Below, in pieces: positions 16,831 through 27,530 of a DNA stretch of 64,000 bases. Made by a program: the position numbers and the translations under genes. The notes beneath the pieces were generated by a model that ran no database searches, was not told the origin of the DNA, and saw nothing but the letters and a program-made list of their open reading frames with translations. Source of the DNA: Bacteroidetes bacterium UBA2364 (GTDB lineage Bacteria > Bacteroidota > Rhodothermia > Rhodothermales > UBA2364); NCBI GenBank assembly GCA_002344075.1, contig DDTM01000126.1, forward strand, positions 1 through 64,000. The letters are read 5' to 3'. Within the stretch, counting starts at the first letter, position 1; each line of letters begins with the position of its first letter.

Positions 16831-19800
16831 ATGCTCAAGTACTCCATCAGGCTACTTTTAGGCAGTCTGTTGATTATGGCGTTAGCTACTTGCCGCCCCA
16901 GTCAGCAGGGCCAACCCGAATCCCAACGCCCTTTATTCACAAAAATAAACGCTTCTCGGACTGGAATTAATTTCAAAAACGAACTTTCCCCAACCAAAGA
17001 CTTCAATATCTTTACCTACCGAAACTTCCACAACGGAGGTGGGGTCGGGATTGGAGATTTTAATGCGGACGGAAAACCCGACCTCTTCCTAACTGCCAAC
17101 CAGCGGTCCTCCCGATTATACCTAAACAAAGGCAACCTCCAATTTCGAGATATTACCGAGACCGCAGGAGTGGGAGTAAACAAAGGTTGGGCAACGGGTG
17201 TAGCGGTCGCAGATATAAACGCGGATGGAAAATTAGATATTTATATATGTAATGCGGGAGATAAAGATGGTCAGGCGCGTGCCAATCAACTCTTTATCAA
17301 TCAAGGCAATAATGCACAAGGGCATCCCACTTTTACCGAAGAAGCCGCGAAGTACGGCATTGCAGATGAAGGAGCAACCACACACGCCGCTTTTTTTGAC
17401 TATGATTTGGATGGCGACTTAGACCTCTATGTCTTAAACAACTCATTTCGTCCGGTTTCCTCGTTTGGTATGCGCAACATCCGGCACGAGCGCAATGATG
17501 TAGGCGGCCATAAACTATATCGGAACGAAGGCAACAACCAATTCAAAGACGTGAGTGTCCAAGCAGGCATCTTTGGAAGTGAAATTGCATTCGGGCTTGG
17601 CGTGACCGTTGGTGATGTAAACCGCGATGGCTGGCCGGATATTTATGTATCGAATGATTTCTTTGAGCGGGATTATCTTTACATTAACCAAAAAGACGGA
17701 CGTTTTACCGAGGAGTTAGAAGCCCAGATGCCAGCCCTTTCAATGTCTTCGATGGGGGCAGATATGGCCGATTTAAACAATGATGCCTATCCTGAAATAT
17801 TTGTAACCGACATGTTGCCAGAAGACGATTTGCGGCTTAAAACCACCACAATTTTTGAAACTTGGGATGTACGGAAACTCAAACTCACAAATGGTTATTG
17901 GAATCAATTCACCCGAAATGCCCTGCAATTAAACAATAAAAACAACACTTTTTCCGAAATAAGTGCAATGACTAAAACTGATGCTACGGATTGGTCTTGG
18001 GGCGCACTTATGGCTGATTTTGATTTGGATGGACACAAAGATATTTTTGTTTGTAATGGGGTCTATAAAGATGTAACCAATCAAGACTTTTTAGAATTTT
18101 TCCAGAGTGAGGCGGTTGTAAGAGAGTTTGTAGTGGATCAAAAGGCCGACTTCCGGCCACTTCTAGACAAAATCCCCAGCCGCCCACTGCCCAATTACCT
18201 TTTTCGGAATGAGGGCAATCTGCAATTCCAGAACGTCGCCAAAGAATGGGGTTTGGCCGAACCCAGTTTTTCTAATGGGGCCGCTTATGCGGACTTTGAC
18301 GGGGACGGGGACTTAGATCTCGTGGTTAACAACCTCAATGAAACAGCCGCTTTTTACGAAAACAATGCCCGCACCATATACCCCAATCACTTCCTACAAC
18401 TTCAGTTCCAAGGGGATGCCGGAAATGTGCGCGGGATTGGCGTACAAGCGACCATCATAGCCAAAGGTCAATCCTTCTACTTGGAAAATATTCCCCAACG
18501 CGGCTTCCAGTCCTCGGTAGATGAAGTAATGACGTTTGGGCTTGGTAACATTAAACTCATAGACACGCTCCGTGTGGACTGGCCAAACGGCAAAAGTCAG
18601 GTACTTACCCAAGTGAAGGCAAACCAAAAACTAAGCCTACAACATACCAACGCAACCTTACCCACCTCGCAGTTTCGTAAAAACCCGCCGCCTACCCTCT
18701 TAAAAGATGTAACGGCACAAAGCGGGCTTGACTTTAACCATACCGAAGGCGATTTCTCGGACTTTGACCGAGAGTTTTTATTACACCGGATGCAATCTAC
18801 TGATGGCCCTCGCATGGCTGTTGGCGATATAAATGGCGATGGGCACGAAGATATTTACTTCGGAGGCGCAAAAGACTATGCGGGTTCATTGTTCTACGGA
18901 ACCGAAAAAGGCTTCCGAAAGGGCAATCAAGCCCCTTTTGAGGGCGGAAAAGCCGCAGAAGAAGTTGCCGCTGTTTTCTTTGATGCCGATAAAGACCAAG
19001 ATTTAGACCTCTACGTGGTAACAGGAAGTTCAGAATTTGGGCCGGATCAGGCAAATCTGCTCGAAGACTTGCTTTACCTAAATGATGGCAAAGGCAATTT
19101 CTCGCGGGCTGTAGGCAGAATTCCGGCCAGATATGATGCAGGCTCAGTGGTTACCGCCGCCGACTACGACTTAGATGGTGATATGGATCTTTTTGTTGGA
19201 TCACGGGTCATTCCAGGGCAATATGGCGTAATACCCAAATCTGCATTACTTCGCAATGATGGAAAAGGATATTTTACAGATATTACAGCAGACCTTGCAC
19301 CTAACTTAGAACATGTAGGAATGGTGACCGATGCGCATTGGATGGATCTAAATGGAGACAAACGCCCCGACCTTATATTGGTCGGCGATTGGATGCCTGT
19401 CACCGCTTTCTTGAATCATAAGAATGGATTTAAACAACATACGCCGCCAGGTCTTGAAAACACCTCTGGTTGGTGGAACCGCATGATGGTAGAAGACACC
19501 GATGGAGACGGGGACCAAGACCTGATTCTCGGAAATTGGGGTTGGAATTCGGTCTTTGGCCGCCCAACGACCCAACATCCGGCTGAAATGTTTGTAGGAG
19601 ATTTGGATCAGAATGGGCTTAATGAACAGATTTTGGCGTATTACAAACCATTAGACCAAAAAACATTGCCCTTTGCGCTTCGTGGTGATTTGGCGCGTCA
19701 GATGCCTTCTATCAAATCCAAATTTCTAAAATATGCAGATTATGCAAACAAAACAATTCAGGAAATATTTCCCGCCGAAGCGCTAAAGAAAGCCCATTTT

Positions 19801-20175
19801 TTTAGCGCGAATACTTTCGCTACGACCCTCTTCGAAAACACAGGAAAAGGGAATTTCCATGAAGTGGCATTGCCTATGGTGGCACAGATCACTCCTATTT
19901 TTGGCATCGCCATCTTGGATATAAATGGCGATGGTAACAAAGATCTTGTATTGGGAGGGAACCTCCGGTGTGTGAAACCCCAAATTGGTGAACTCACGGC
20001 TGGATATGGCATGGTATTACAAGGTATGGGTAAAAATCAGTTTAAACCCCTTCCTAACGTCCAAACCGGACTTAGAATTCCGGGCGAGATACGCGACATA
20101 CGCCCAGTTGGCCCCTTCTTGGTTGTCGCCCGCAGTAACGCGAAAGCCGTCGTTTTGGCGGTCAACCCTAAATAG
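16831..20175 (+). CDS. VCBS/FG-GAP repeat lipoprotein with ASPIC/UnbV domain (copy 1)
   Basis: A giant exported lipoprotein of 1114 residues. From ATG 16831 it starts MLKYSIRLLL and has a lipobox-like ALATC. It carries many calcium-binding repeats of the D.N.DG..D type (for example GDFNADGKPDLFL, ADINADGKLDIYI, GDVNRDGWPDIYV), which build beta-propellers. The ASPIC/UnbV domain (about residues 530-600) reads GIGVQATIIAKGQSFY...VDWPNG and splits two propeller regions. Longer in-frame starts exist but would put residues before the signal peptide. Its function is unproven; the family is usually linked to surface binding. It is a tandem paralogue of the next gene, 8 bp away. Confidence 0.9.
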   Translation: MLKYSIRLLLGSLLIMALATCRPSQQGQPESQRPLFTKINASRTGINFKNELSPTKDFNIFTYRNFHNGGGVGIGDFNADGKPDLFLTANQRSSRLYLNKGNLQFRDITETAGVGVNKGWATGVAVADINADGKLDIYICNAGDKDGQARANQLFINQGNNAQGHPTFTEEAAKYGIADEGATTHAAFFDYDLDGDLDLYVLNNSFRPVSSFGMRNIRHERNDVGGHKLYRNEGNNQFKDVSVQAGIFGSEIAFGLGVTVGDVNRDGWPDIYVSNDFFERDYLYINQKDGRFTEELEAQMPALSMSSMGADMADLNNDAYPEIFVTDMLPEDDLRLKTTTIFETWDVRKLKLTNGYWNQFTRNALQLNNKNNTFSEISAMTKTDATDWSWGALMADFDLDGHKDIFVCNGVYKDVTNQDFLEFFQSEAVVREFVVDQKADFRPLLDKIPSRPLPNYLFRNEGNLQFQNVAKEWGLAEPSFSNGAAYADFDGDGDLDLVVNNLNETAAFYENNARTIYPNHFLQLQFQGDAGNVRGIGVQATIIAKGQSFYLENIPQRGFQSSVDEVMTFGLGNIKLIDTLRVDWPNGKSQVLTQVKANQKLSLQHTNATLPTSQFRKNPPPTLLKDVTAQSGLDFNHTEGDFSDFDREFLLHRMQSTDGPRMAVGDINGDGHEDIYFGGAKDYAGSLFYGTEKGFRKGNQAPFEGGKAAEEVAAVFFDADKDQDLDLYVVTGSSEFGPDQANLLEDLLYLNDGKGNFSRAVGRIPARYDAGSVVTAADYDLDGDMDLFVGSRVIPGQYGVIPKSALLRNDGKGYFTDITADLAPNLEHVGMVTDAHWMDLNGDKRPDLILVGDWMPVTAFLNHKNGFKQHTPPGLENTSGWWNRMMVEDTDGDGDQDLILGNWGWNSVFGRPTTQHPAEMFVGDLDQNGLNEQILAYYKPLDQKTLPFALRGDLARQMPSIKSKFLKYADYANKTIQEIFPAEALKKAHFFSANTFATTLFENTGKGNFHEVALPMVAQITPIFGIAILDINGDGNKDLVLGGNLRCVKPQIGELTAGYGMVLQGMGKNQFKPLPNVQTGLRIPGEIRDIRPVGPFLVVARSNAKAVVLAVNPK

Positions 20176-20183
20176 ACCCTCCT

Positions 20184-23100
20184 ATGACCACAAAACGTTC
20201 TTTTTTTGCTTTTGTATCCGGTATTTTCTTTGTTGCAATGTTTTCTTCACTGGGTTGCAACGATGCAGAAGGCCCCAAACGTTTTCAGAAAATTCCGGTC
20301 ACGCAAAGTAATGTTGCATTCAAAAACGAATTACCAGAAGCCAAGGATTTCAACATCATTAACTACCTCTATTATTATAATGGTGGTGGTGTAGCCATTG
20401 GCGACATCAACCGTGATGGTTTACAGGATATTTACTTCACATCTAACCTTAGTTCCAATAAACTATACCTCAATAAAGGTAATTTTGTGTTTGAAGACAT
20501 CACTGCCAATGCGGGGGTTGGGCTTCGGAATGCCAATTGGAAAACAGGGGTAACAATGGTGGATATCAATGCCGATGGCTGGTTGGATATTTACGTCTCC
20601 ACCGTTTCTGGAATAGAAGGCCGCGCTGGAAAAAATGCCCTCTTCATCAATAACAAAGACAATACTTTTACAGACCGTGCCGCCGATTTGGGCCTTGCAG
20701 AAGAAGGGTATGGGCAACAAGCTGCTTTTTTTGACTACGATAAAGACGGCGACTTAGATGTTTACTTATTACGAACCTCTGTCCACTCCGAAAACAACTA
20801 TCGCCCCGTAGCTATCCGTGAAAAGCGCGACCAAAAATCGGGAGACAAACTCCTCCGAAACGATAATGGGAAATTTACCGATGTTTCGGAGAAAGCCGGA
20901 ATTTGGGGAGGAAGTATTGGGTATGGGCTGGGAATTGCAGTAGGTGACCTTGACCAGAACGGCTATCCCGACCTCTATATTTCCAATGACTTCCATGAAG
21001 ACGATTACCTCTATTTAAACAATGGTGATGGAACCTTTTCCGAGAAAATCAAAGACGCCATGCCCCATACCTCACAATATTCAATGGGAACTGATATTGC
21101 GGACATTAACAACGACGGCCTTCTGGATGTGATGACCTTAGACATGATGCCCGACGAGGAGCACATCCGCAAAGCCTCTGAAGGAGCTGATCGAGTAGAT
21201 GTCTATCGGATGAAACGTGAATTTGGATACCACCACCAATTTGCTCGTAATGCCCTGCAACTTAATCGTGGTAATGGCCGATTTTCAGACATAGCGCCCT
21301 ATGCAAATGTCTTTGCCACCGATTGGTCGTGGGGTGTTCTCTTCGCTGATTTAGACTTGGATGGAAATAAAGACATTTTTGTCTCTAATGGGATTTATCG
21401 CCGTCCGAATGACCTTGATTTCCTTTTTTATATCTCCGATAAAAGTATTCAGCGGGTGGTTACCCCACAAAATTTGGAAATTTCCCGTAAAATGCCACAG
21501 GTTAAAATCCCTAATTATGCATTCCACAACACTGGTAAAGCGCAATTTAAGCAAGTTTCAGAACAATGGGGCCTGAACGATTTGGCGTATTCGAATGGCG
21601 TCGCTTATGCCGATTTGGACAATGATGGCGATCTCGACCTGATTACCAATTGCATCAATGAAACCGCTGGGATTTATCGCAATCAAACCGTCGAGCAAGA
21701 CCAACAGCATTTTTTAACGGTAAAATTAGAAGGAAGTGGGCTGAATACACAGGGAATTGGAGCCAAAGTACAGGTTTTTTCCCGTCAACAAATGCAAGTA
21801 CAAGAACAAAATCCTACTCGCGGCTGGCTTTCTTCCGTTACTCCTTTGCTACACTTTGGCTTGGGTAAAAACGGAAAAGCAGATTCTATTCGGGTTATCT
21901 GGCCCAATGGCAAGTATCAAACCATTTTCGCTCCAAAATCCAATCAAACCCTTACCCTCAAACAAGTAGAAGCGACGCGATCTTGGATCGAAACCAAGAC
22001 AGCCCCTGCCGGATTTGGTTTCGAGGATATTACAGCAACCTCCGGTGTTCGGTACATACACAAAGAAAATGAATACACAGATTTTAACCGCGAGTATTTG
22101 ATCCCAAAAATGGTTTCGCAAGAAGGTCCTGCATTGGCAACGGGCGATGTAAACGGCGATGGAATCCAAGATTTTTATGTAGGAGGTGCTTCCGGAATGC
22201 CTAAACAACTCTTCTTCGGTAAAAAAGAAGGGACTTTTGATCTAAGTTTACAAACAGTCTTGGCAGCAGACTCACTTTATGAAGATACAGATGCCGTTTT
22301 GGTGGACGTAGATCAAGACAACGACCTCGACTTGGTCGTGGCAACAGGCGGTGGTATGTGGCCTAAAGGTGAACCATTAGCACAGTCTCGGCTGTATCTC
22401 AACAATGGCAAAGGGCAATTCGTCAAAGCCACAGGATGGCCGTTAGTAAGTGGCAACGCCGCCACCATCGCCGCCACCGATATGGACGGAGACGGTGATA
22501 CCGATTTATTCATCGGAATGAGGAGCGAAGTCTCTGCCTATGGCATGAAACCCCGTTCGTACCTTTTGGAAAATACCGGAAAAGGCTTTTTCAAGGATGT
22601 CACTACTTCTAAAGCACCCAAATTGGCCCATATTGGTATGGTGACCGATGCCACATGGCGTGACATAAACGGTGACCGAAAACCGGAACTTATTTTGGTT
22701 GGAGACTGGATGCCTGTCACCATTTTGGGTAAAAACGAAGCCATTTGGGATGTGATGGATTCCTCCGGCTTAGCAAAAACGAATGGTTGGTGGAATGCCC
22801 TACACGTTGTGGACATAGACGGAGATGGAGACCACGACCTGATTGCAGGAAACTTGGGCGAAAACAGCATCTTTAATAATAGCTTGCCCCTTCGCCTTTA
22901 CATGAAAGATTTTGATACAAATGGCAGCCCCGAAGCCATTATGACCTATCACCGAAACGGAACAGAATACCCGACCGACCGCTTAGACGATCTTTTTCAG
23001 CAACTTCCCATGCTTAAACAGCGCTTTGCAGCCTCATTCACAAAAACGGGCCAACAACCTTTTGGCGGCCTGTTTTCATCCGAACAACGTTCTGGTGTGG

Positions 23101-23495
23101 CTATTCAAGAAGCAACAATGTTCCAATCTTCGGTCTTTATCAACGATGGTAAGGGAGGATTTTCCCGCAAGGCATTACCGATGGTTGCGCAACTCTCGCC
23201 CATTTTCGCTATACAGAGTGTGGACCTAAACGGAGATGGGAAATTAGATTTGGTCACCGCCGGAAATTTTTATGGCGTAAAACCCTCTATTGGGCGCTAT
23301 GATGCAGATTTTGGCACGGTTATGTTCGGTGACGGTAAAGGCGGATTTTCACATGTTCCCAATCATAAAACGGGACTATGGTTGACAGGCGAAACAAAAG
23401 CACTTCGCTTCATCAAAAACCCTAACGGCTCCTTAACACTTTTGGTTGCACGAACTGGAGATGCGCTGCACATCTGGCGATATGCAAAACATTAA
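20184..23495 (+). CDS. VCBS/FG-GAP repeat lipoprotein with ASPIC/UnbV domain (copy 2)
   Basis: A second giant lipoprotein (1103 residues; SSLGC lipobox) with the same architecture as its upstream neighbour. N-terminal calcium-binding propeller repeats (GDINRDGLQDIYF, VDINADGWLDIYV, GDLDQNGYPDLYI) come first, then an ASPIC/UnbV domain at about residues 512-590 (GIGAKVQVF...IWPNGKYQTI), then a second set of repeats (GDVNGDGIQDFYV, DVDQDNDLDLVV). The last segments of both proteins (VKP.IG and following) align closely, so the pair arose by tandem duplication. The 8-bp spacing indicates co-transcription. Likely outer-surface, with unknown ligand. Confidence 0.9.
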   Translation: MTTKRSFFAFVSGIFFVAMFSSLGCNDAEGPKRFQKIPVTQSNVAFKNELPEAKDFNIINYLYYYNGGGVAIGDINRDGLQDIYFTSNLSSNKLYLNKGNFVFEDITANAGVGLRNANWKTGVTMVDINADGWLDIYVSTVSGIEGRAGKNALFINNKDNTFTDRAADLGLAEEGYGQQAAFFDYDKDGDLDVYLLRTSVHSENNYRPVAIREKRDQKSGDKLLRNDNGKFTDVSEKAGIWGGSIGYGLGIAVGDLDQNGYPDLYISNDFHEDDYLYLNNGDGTFSEKIKDAMPHTSQYSMGTDIADINNDGLLDVMTLDMMPDEEHIRKASEGADRVDVYRMKREFGYHHQFARNALQLNRGNGRFSDIAPYANVFATDWSWGVLFADLDLDGNKDIFVSNGIYRRPNDLDFLFYISDKSIQRVVTPQNLEISRKMPQVKIPNYAFHNTGKAQFKQVSEQWGLNDLAYSNGVAYADLDNDGDLDLITNCINETAGIYRNQTVEQDQQHFLTVKLEGSGLNTQGIGAKVQVFSRQQMQVQEQNPTRGWLSSVTPLLHFGLGKNGKADSIRVIWPNGKYQTIFAPKSNQTLTLKQVEATRSWIETKTAPAGFGFEDITATSGVRYIHKENEYTDFNREYLIPKMVSQEGPALATGDVNGDGIQDFYVGGASGMPKQLFFGKKEGTFDLSLQTVLAADSLYEDTDAVLVDVDQDNDLDLVVATGGGMWPKGEPLAQSRLYLNNGKGQFVKATGWPLVSGNAATIAATDMDGDGDTDLFIGMRSEVSAYGMKPRSYLLENTGKGFFKDVTTSKAPKLAHIGMVTDATWRDINGDRKPELILVGDWMPVTILGKNEAIWDVMDSSGLAKTNGWWNALHVVDIDGDGDHDLIAGNLGENSIFNNSLPLRLYMKDFDTNGSPEAIMTYHRNGTEYPTDRLDDLFQQLPMLKQRFAASFTKTGQQPFGGLFSSEQRSGVAIQEATMFQSSVFINDGKGGFSRKALPMVAQLSPIFAIQSVDLNGDGKLDLVTAGNFYGVKPSIGRYDADFGTVMFGDGKGGFSHVPNHKTGLWLTGETKALRFIKNPNGSLTLLVARTGDALHIWRYAKH

Positions 23496-23516
23496 CCAAG
23501 ATTAATACAGACTTCT

Positions 23517-26162
23517 ATGAAACGATTTTTTTTATGGCTTTTTGTATCGTCATTTTCTCCTGTCATGGGGTTGGCCCAAACTCATACGGGCTTCATTCCT
23601 CGATTTGACCTCCCTAAAAGTGGCCCTTCCTTGCAAAGAACCATTCAGAATGGCGCTTTTATGGGGGTGATGGGCCGGAAATCTGCTGCTTTTGGGTATG
23701 AAAACAAGCCTCTTGAAATGTGGGTGTACCCGCTAAAATTAGTGCATGATTTTAAGTTAGACTTCATCACAGAGTACGAAGAAACCCAAGTTCCTGTCAA
23801 TGGCTCCGAAGCGGTAACTTCCATTGAGGTTCGCCCAGAGGCCACCATTCTCACCTATCGTCATGCGGCCTTTTTGGTACGTCAGATCATTTTTGCTCCA
23901 GTGAACGAGCCAGGCTTGGTCATGCTTTTGGACATTGACTCTCCCCGCCCGCTTACGATTCGTGGTTCCTTCCGCCCAGCATTGTCACTTATGTGGCCCG
24001 CCGGACTACAAACAGGCAATATTTTCTGGCAACCCAACCATCAACGATATGGTATTGTGGAGGAATTGGGCAAATATGTGGGAATGGTCTCGGTTCCGGG
24101 GGCTAAAGACCTTTCCATTATTCCCTACCAAGAAGAACCAAAAGACACCCCAAATACCTTTGAAATTCGGATATTGCCCGAAACCCATCGAGAGCATTTT
24201 ATTCCGATATTTGTCACTGGTGGAACGGATGGCTGGCAAGCTGCGGAAGAAAACCTAAAGCGCCTACAAGTTGATCCAAAAGCGCTCTACGAACAAACAA
24301 CAACTTATTATAAAACCTTTTTGTCTCAAACCACTTCCGTTGAAACACCCGATGAACGCCTTAATACTGCTTATACATGGGCTAAAATCGGCATGGAAAA
24401 AGGAGTCGTGGATAATCCACAATTGGGAACGGGACTTGTAGCTGGATTCAGGACTTCGGGAAACTCCGAAAGACCTGGATTTGCTTGGTTCTTTGGACGA
24501 GATTCCCAGTGGTCGGAACTGGCAATGCTATCATATGGGGACTTTGAGACGGTAAAACGGGGCCTCAACTTCCTTAAAAAGTTCCAGTTTGAGGATGGCC
24601 GCATTCCACATGAAATCTCACAATCTGCCGGATTGATAGACTGGTTTGGAAAGTATCCTTTTGGCAAAGCAAGTGCAGATGCCACGCCCTTGTATGTCAT
24701 CTTGCATCATGCCTATTACCAAACAACAGGCGATCTTACTTTTATACGTGAAAATTGGAACGCTATAAAAAAGGCTTGGGAGTGGACCTCTAAGACCGAT
24801 ACCGACCAAAACGGCTTAATTGAAAACACGAATTTTGGACACGGATGGGTGGAAGGCGGGAAACTCTATCCACCTCACGAAGAGATGTATATGCAAGGGC
24901 TTTGGGTAGAAGCCTGTAAAGGAATGGCGAAATTTGCCAATATAATGTACGAGCCAGACTTGGCCGCACAAGCCACCTCTTGGGCACGCCGAACCCAAGA
25001 GGCCATGGAAAAAACCTATTGGTTGCCAGAAAAACAATATTATGGCTACGCCACCTCCAAACCCGCAGAGAACGGCAAAGCCTTTGTACCAGACGGCCTG
25101 ATGTCCACCAATCGGGAATCCGATGCACGTGGCTTTATGCAAGAAAGTACCGTCCTTCCGGCTGTACCCATGTGGTTCCGAACAACCGATCCCCAAAAAA
25201 CCGATCTGGCTTTGGACGAAATAGGTTCCGCGAAAATGGCTACCGACTGGGGGCATCGAATTCTAAGTAACCAATCACGCATTTATGATCCCATGAGCTA
25301 TCATTATGGCTCCGTTTGGCCCCTTTTTACCGGATGGGCCAGCCTTGCCGGATACAATTACGGGCGACCACATATCGGATACCAAGCCCTGATAGCCAAT
25401 GCCCTACTTACTTTCCAAGATGCGTATGGTTATGTCACCGAGCTGCTCTCCGGAGACTATAATACCGCATTTGGCAGAAGTTCCCATCACCAGATCTGGT
25501 CCGAAGCAATGGTCGTTTCACCACTAATGCGCGGACTTTTTGGTATAGAGGCCCAACATGCAGGCAAAACCTTGGTCTTTAGTCCTCAAGTTCCCGCCGA
25601 CTGGAATACCTACCGCATTCAGCAATTACGCATTGGGAAAGACGTGGTGGATATGGAAATAAACCGATCCTCCAACCGTACTCAATATAACTTCGCCGCA
25701 CAAGGACAGGGAACCCAAATCCGTCTTGAACCCATCTATCCAAACGATGCCCGAATCAAATCGGTCTTGGTAAATGGAAAAGCCTCTACCTTCAAAACAG
25801 AGCCTTTTGGCGATGGACAAAAGTTGCTCATTCCTGCTTTCACGGTAGATAAAAGCGAAGTCCTCATCCAACATGAGGGTGGAACCGGGGTGTATGTCCA
25901 ACAAACAGAAGCGCCTCTCGGTGGCAAAAATACACAAATAAAGGTCTTACGAGCCAGAACCGAAGGAAATGTGTTAACGCTAGTAGTGGAAGGATTGGCC
26001 GGAACCCAGCAATCGGTTTTTGTACGCGGAACGAAAAGTCCAATCGCCTCAAAGGAAGTAACGGTTCATAAACGTTCCGATGAAGACCATGAAGTCCGAA
26101 TGACCTTTACTGGAAATCCGGATACGTTTGTCCGCCAAACTATACGCATCTCTCTCCGTTAA
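23517..26162 (+). CDS. Exported six-hairpin glucosidase (amylo-alpha-1,6-glucosidase/GH63-like)
   Basis: An 881-residue secreted glycosidase-like protein with an N-terminal signal peptide (cleavage near GLAQ-T). An N-terminal beta-sandwich (about 40-290) precedes an (alpha/alpha)6 barrel with FAWFFGRDSQWSELAML (near residue 322), the RIPHEISQSAGLIDWF segment, and SKTDTDQNGLIENTNFGHGWVEGG. The C-terminal FSPQVPADWNTYRIQQLRIG is typical of this clan. The barrel resembles glycogen-debranching and alpha-glucosidase enzymes, but the exact bond is not decided by sequence. It starts 21 bp after the second VCBS gene. Confidence 0.82.
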   Translation: MKRFFLWLFVSSFSPVMGLAQTHTGFIPRFDLPKSGPSLQRTIQNGAFMGVMGRKSAAFGYENKPLEMWVYPLKLVHDFKLDFITEYEETQVPVNGSEAVTSIEVRPEATILTYRHAAFLVRQIIFAPVNEPGLVMLLDIDSPRPLTIRGSFRPALSLMWPAGLQTGNIFWQPNHQRYGIVEELGKYVGMVSVPGAKDLSIIPYQEEPKDTPNTFEIRILPETHREHFIPIFVTGGTDGWQAAEENLKRLQVDPKALYEQTTTYYKTFLSQTTSVETPDERLNTAYTWAKIGMEKGVVDNPQLGTGLVAGFRTSGNSERPGFAWFFGRDSQWSELAMLSYGDFETVKRGLNFLKKFQFEDGRIPHEISQSAGLIDWFGKYPFGKASADATPLYVILHHAYYQTTGDLTFIRENWNAIKKAWEWTSKTDTDQNGLIENTNFGHGWVEGGKLYPPHEEMYMQGLWVEACKGMAKFANIMYEPDLAAQATSWARRTQEAMEKTYWLPEKQYYGYATSKPAENGKAFVPDGLMSTNRESDARGFMQESTVLPAVPMWFRTTDPQKTDLALDEIGSAKMATDWGHRILSNQSRIYDPMSYHYGSVWPLFTGWASLAGYNYGRPHIGYQALIANALLTFQDAYGYVTELLSGDYNTAFGRSSHHQIWSEAMVVSPLMRGLFGIEAQHAGKTLVFSPQVPADWNTYRIQQLRIGKDVVDMEINRSSNRTQYNFAAQGQGTQIRLEPIYPNDARIKSVLVNGKASTFKTEPFGDGQKLLIPAFTVDKSEVLIQHEGGTGVYVQQTEAPLGGKNTQIKVLRARTEGNVLTLVVEGLAGTQQSVFVRGTKSPIASKEVTVHKRSDEDHEVRMTFTGNPDTFVRQTIRISLR

Positions 26163-26213
26163 GCTAATAGATAAACGATCATTATCGACATTTTTGATAT
26201 ATAAAATAACCTT

Positions 26214-27530
26214 ATGAATAAGCTATTTTTATTTGCATTCTTCGTTCTGACCTCCGGATGTACCCAAAAAGATTGGCTACCAACGGTCAAAAGTACCGAA
26301 CCTTTCCTCGGTGCCTTACATACCTTGAACGAAGTGATTTTGCACGACGTTTTTTCGCCACCAGTAGCAAGCCGGATTTTGGCCTATTCGTCCATTGCCG
26401 CCTATGAAGCCTCAATTGCGGGACAAAACAATTTCGTGTCTTTGGAAGGTCAGTTAAACGACTTGAAAGATATTCCTAAGCCCAATCCAGACCAGCCCAT
26501 CAGTCAGGAAATTGCGGGGTTTACGGCTTACATCGAAACCGCAAAAAAATTGGTCTTCTCCCCTGCCATGATAGATGCTTATGCCAATAAGGTTTATCAA
26601 CGATATCAACTTGCAGGCGTACCCAAAGACCTCTTGAGTCACTCTCGGAAATATGGAGAAAAAGTGGCCTTACACATTCTTGAATGGTCTAAGTCGGATC
26701 AATACAAGCAGACCAGAAGTGCGCCTAAATATACGTTGGTGACGGGCAATCCAAGCCGGTGGATCCCGACGCCCCCAATGTATAAAGAAGCGTTGGAACC
26801 ACATTGGGAGAAAATCCGTCCATTTGCAATAGATTCTGCGGCACAATTTAAATTGCTGCCATTTCCCACATATAGTAAAGACAAAAGCAGTGCCTTCTAT
26901 AAAGATCTTATGGAAATGTATGAAATAGGTAAGCAACTCACGGATGAGCAAAAAGCAATTGCGCTCTTTTGGGATGACAATGCCTTTGCCCTTCAGGTTC
27001 ATGGACATGCCATGTTTGGGGTAAAAAAAGTAACTCCGGGCGGCCATTCAATGAATATCGCAGCTATTACAGTCCGACAAAAGAAACTGAGTGTTGTTCA
27101 GACCACAGAGACCTTTGCACGAGTGGCCATTGCCATTGCCGATGGTTTTATCACGTGCTGGCAAGGAAAATACGCAACCAACCGTGTAAGGCCCGAAACA
27201 GTGATCAATCGCGAGTATGATGAAAAGTGGGTACCTTTCCTACAAACACCCCCTTTTCCAGAGTATCCATCTGGTCATAGCACGATTTCTCGTGCTGCTG
27301 CCGAGGTACTGACCTTCCTTCATGGAGATAATATGGCTTTCCAAGACACTTCTAACGTCCGGTATGGGAACAAAGCCCGATCATTCGCCTCGTTTCGAGC
27401 AGCAGCAAACGAGGCTTCTATCAGCCGAGTGTATGGTGGTATTCACTATCGAACCGGAACCACCGGAGGCGAAGACCTGGGCCGACAAGTGGGTGAGTGG
27501 CACAATCGGAAGCTCAAAACACTAAAATAA
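26214..27530 (+). CDS. Vanadium-dependent haloperoxidase/PAP2-like lipoprotein
   Basis: An exported lipoprotein (MNKLFLFAFFVLTSGC lipobox) of 438 residues with the acid phosphatase/vanadium haloperoxidase fold. All phosphate/vanadate ligand motifs are present: KYATNRVRP (K-x6-RP), YPSGHS (about residue 352) and SRVYGGIHY (SR-x5-H). The aspartate often found after the last histidine is replaced by glycine in HYRTG. The sequence cannot separate a haloperoxidase from a phosphatase; the acid phosphatase and haloperoxidase branches share these residues. It is the last gene of the SusCD/UnbV cluster, 51 bp after the glucosidase. Confidence 0.85.
   Translation: MNKLFLFAFFVLTSGCTQKDWLPTVKSTEPFLGALHTLNEVILHDVFSPPVASRILAYSSIAAYEASIAGQNNFVSLEGQLNDLKDIPKPNPDQPISQEIAGFTAYIETAKKLVFSPAMIDAYANKVYQRYQLAGVPKDLLSHSRKYGEKVALHILEWSKSDQYKQTRSAPKYTLVTGNPSRWIPTPPMYKEALEPHWEKIRPFAIDSAAQFKLLPFPTYSKDKSSAFYKDLMEMYEIGKQLTDEQKAIALFWDDNAFALQVHGHAMFGVKKVTPGGHSMNIAAITVRQKKLSVVQTTETFARVAIAIADGFITCWQGKYATNRVRPETVINREYDEKWVPFLQTPPFPEYPSGHSTISRAAAEVLTFLHGDNMAFQDTSNVRYGNKARSFASFRAAANEASISRVYGGIHYRTGTTGGEDLGRQVGEWHNRKLKTLK

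Noticed and set aside
24816..25256. Minus-strand open frame within the glucosidase gene
   Set aside because: No coding signature; opposite a conserved six-hairpin barrel.
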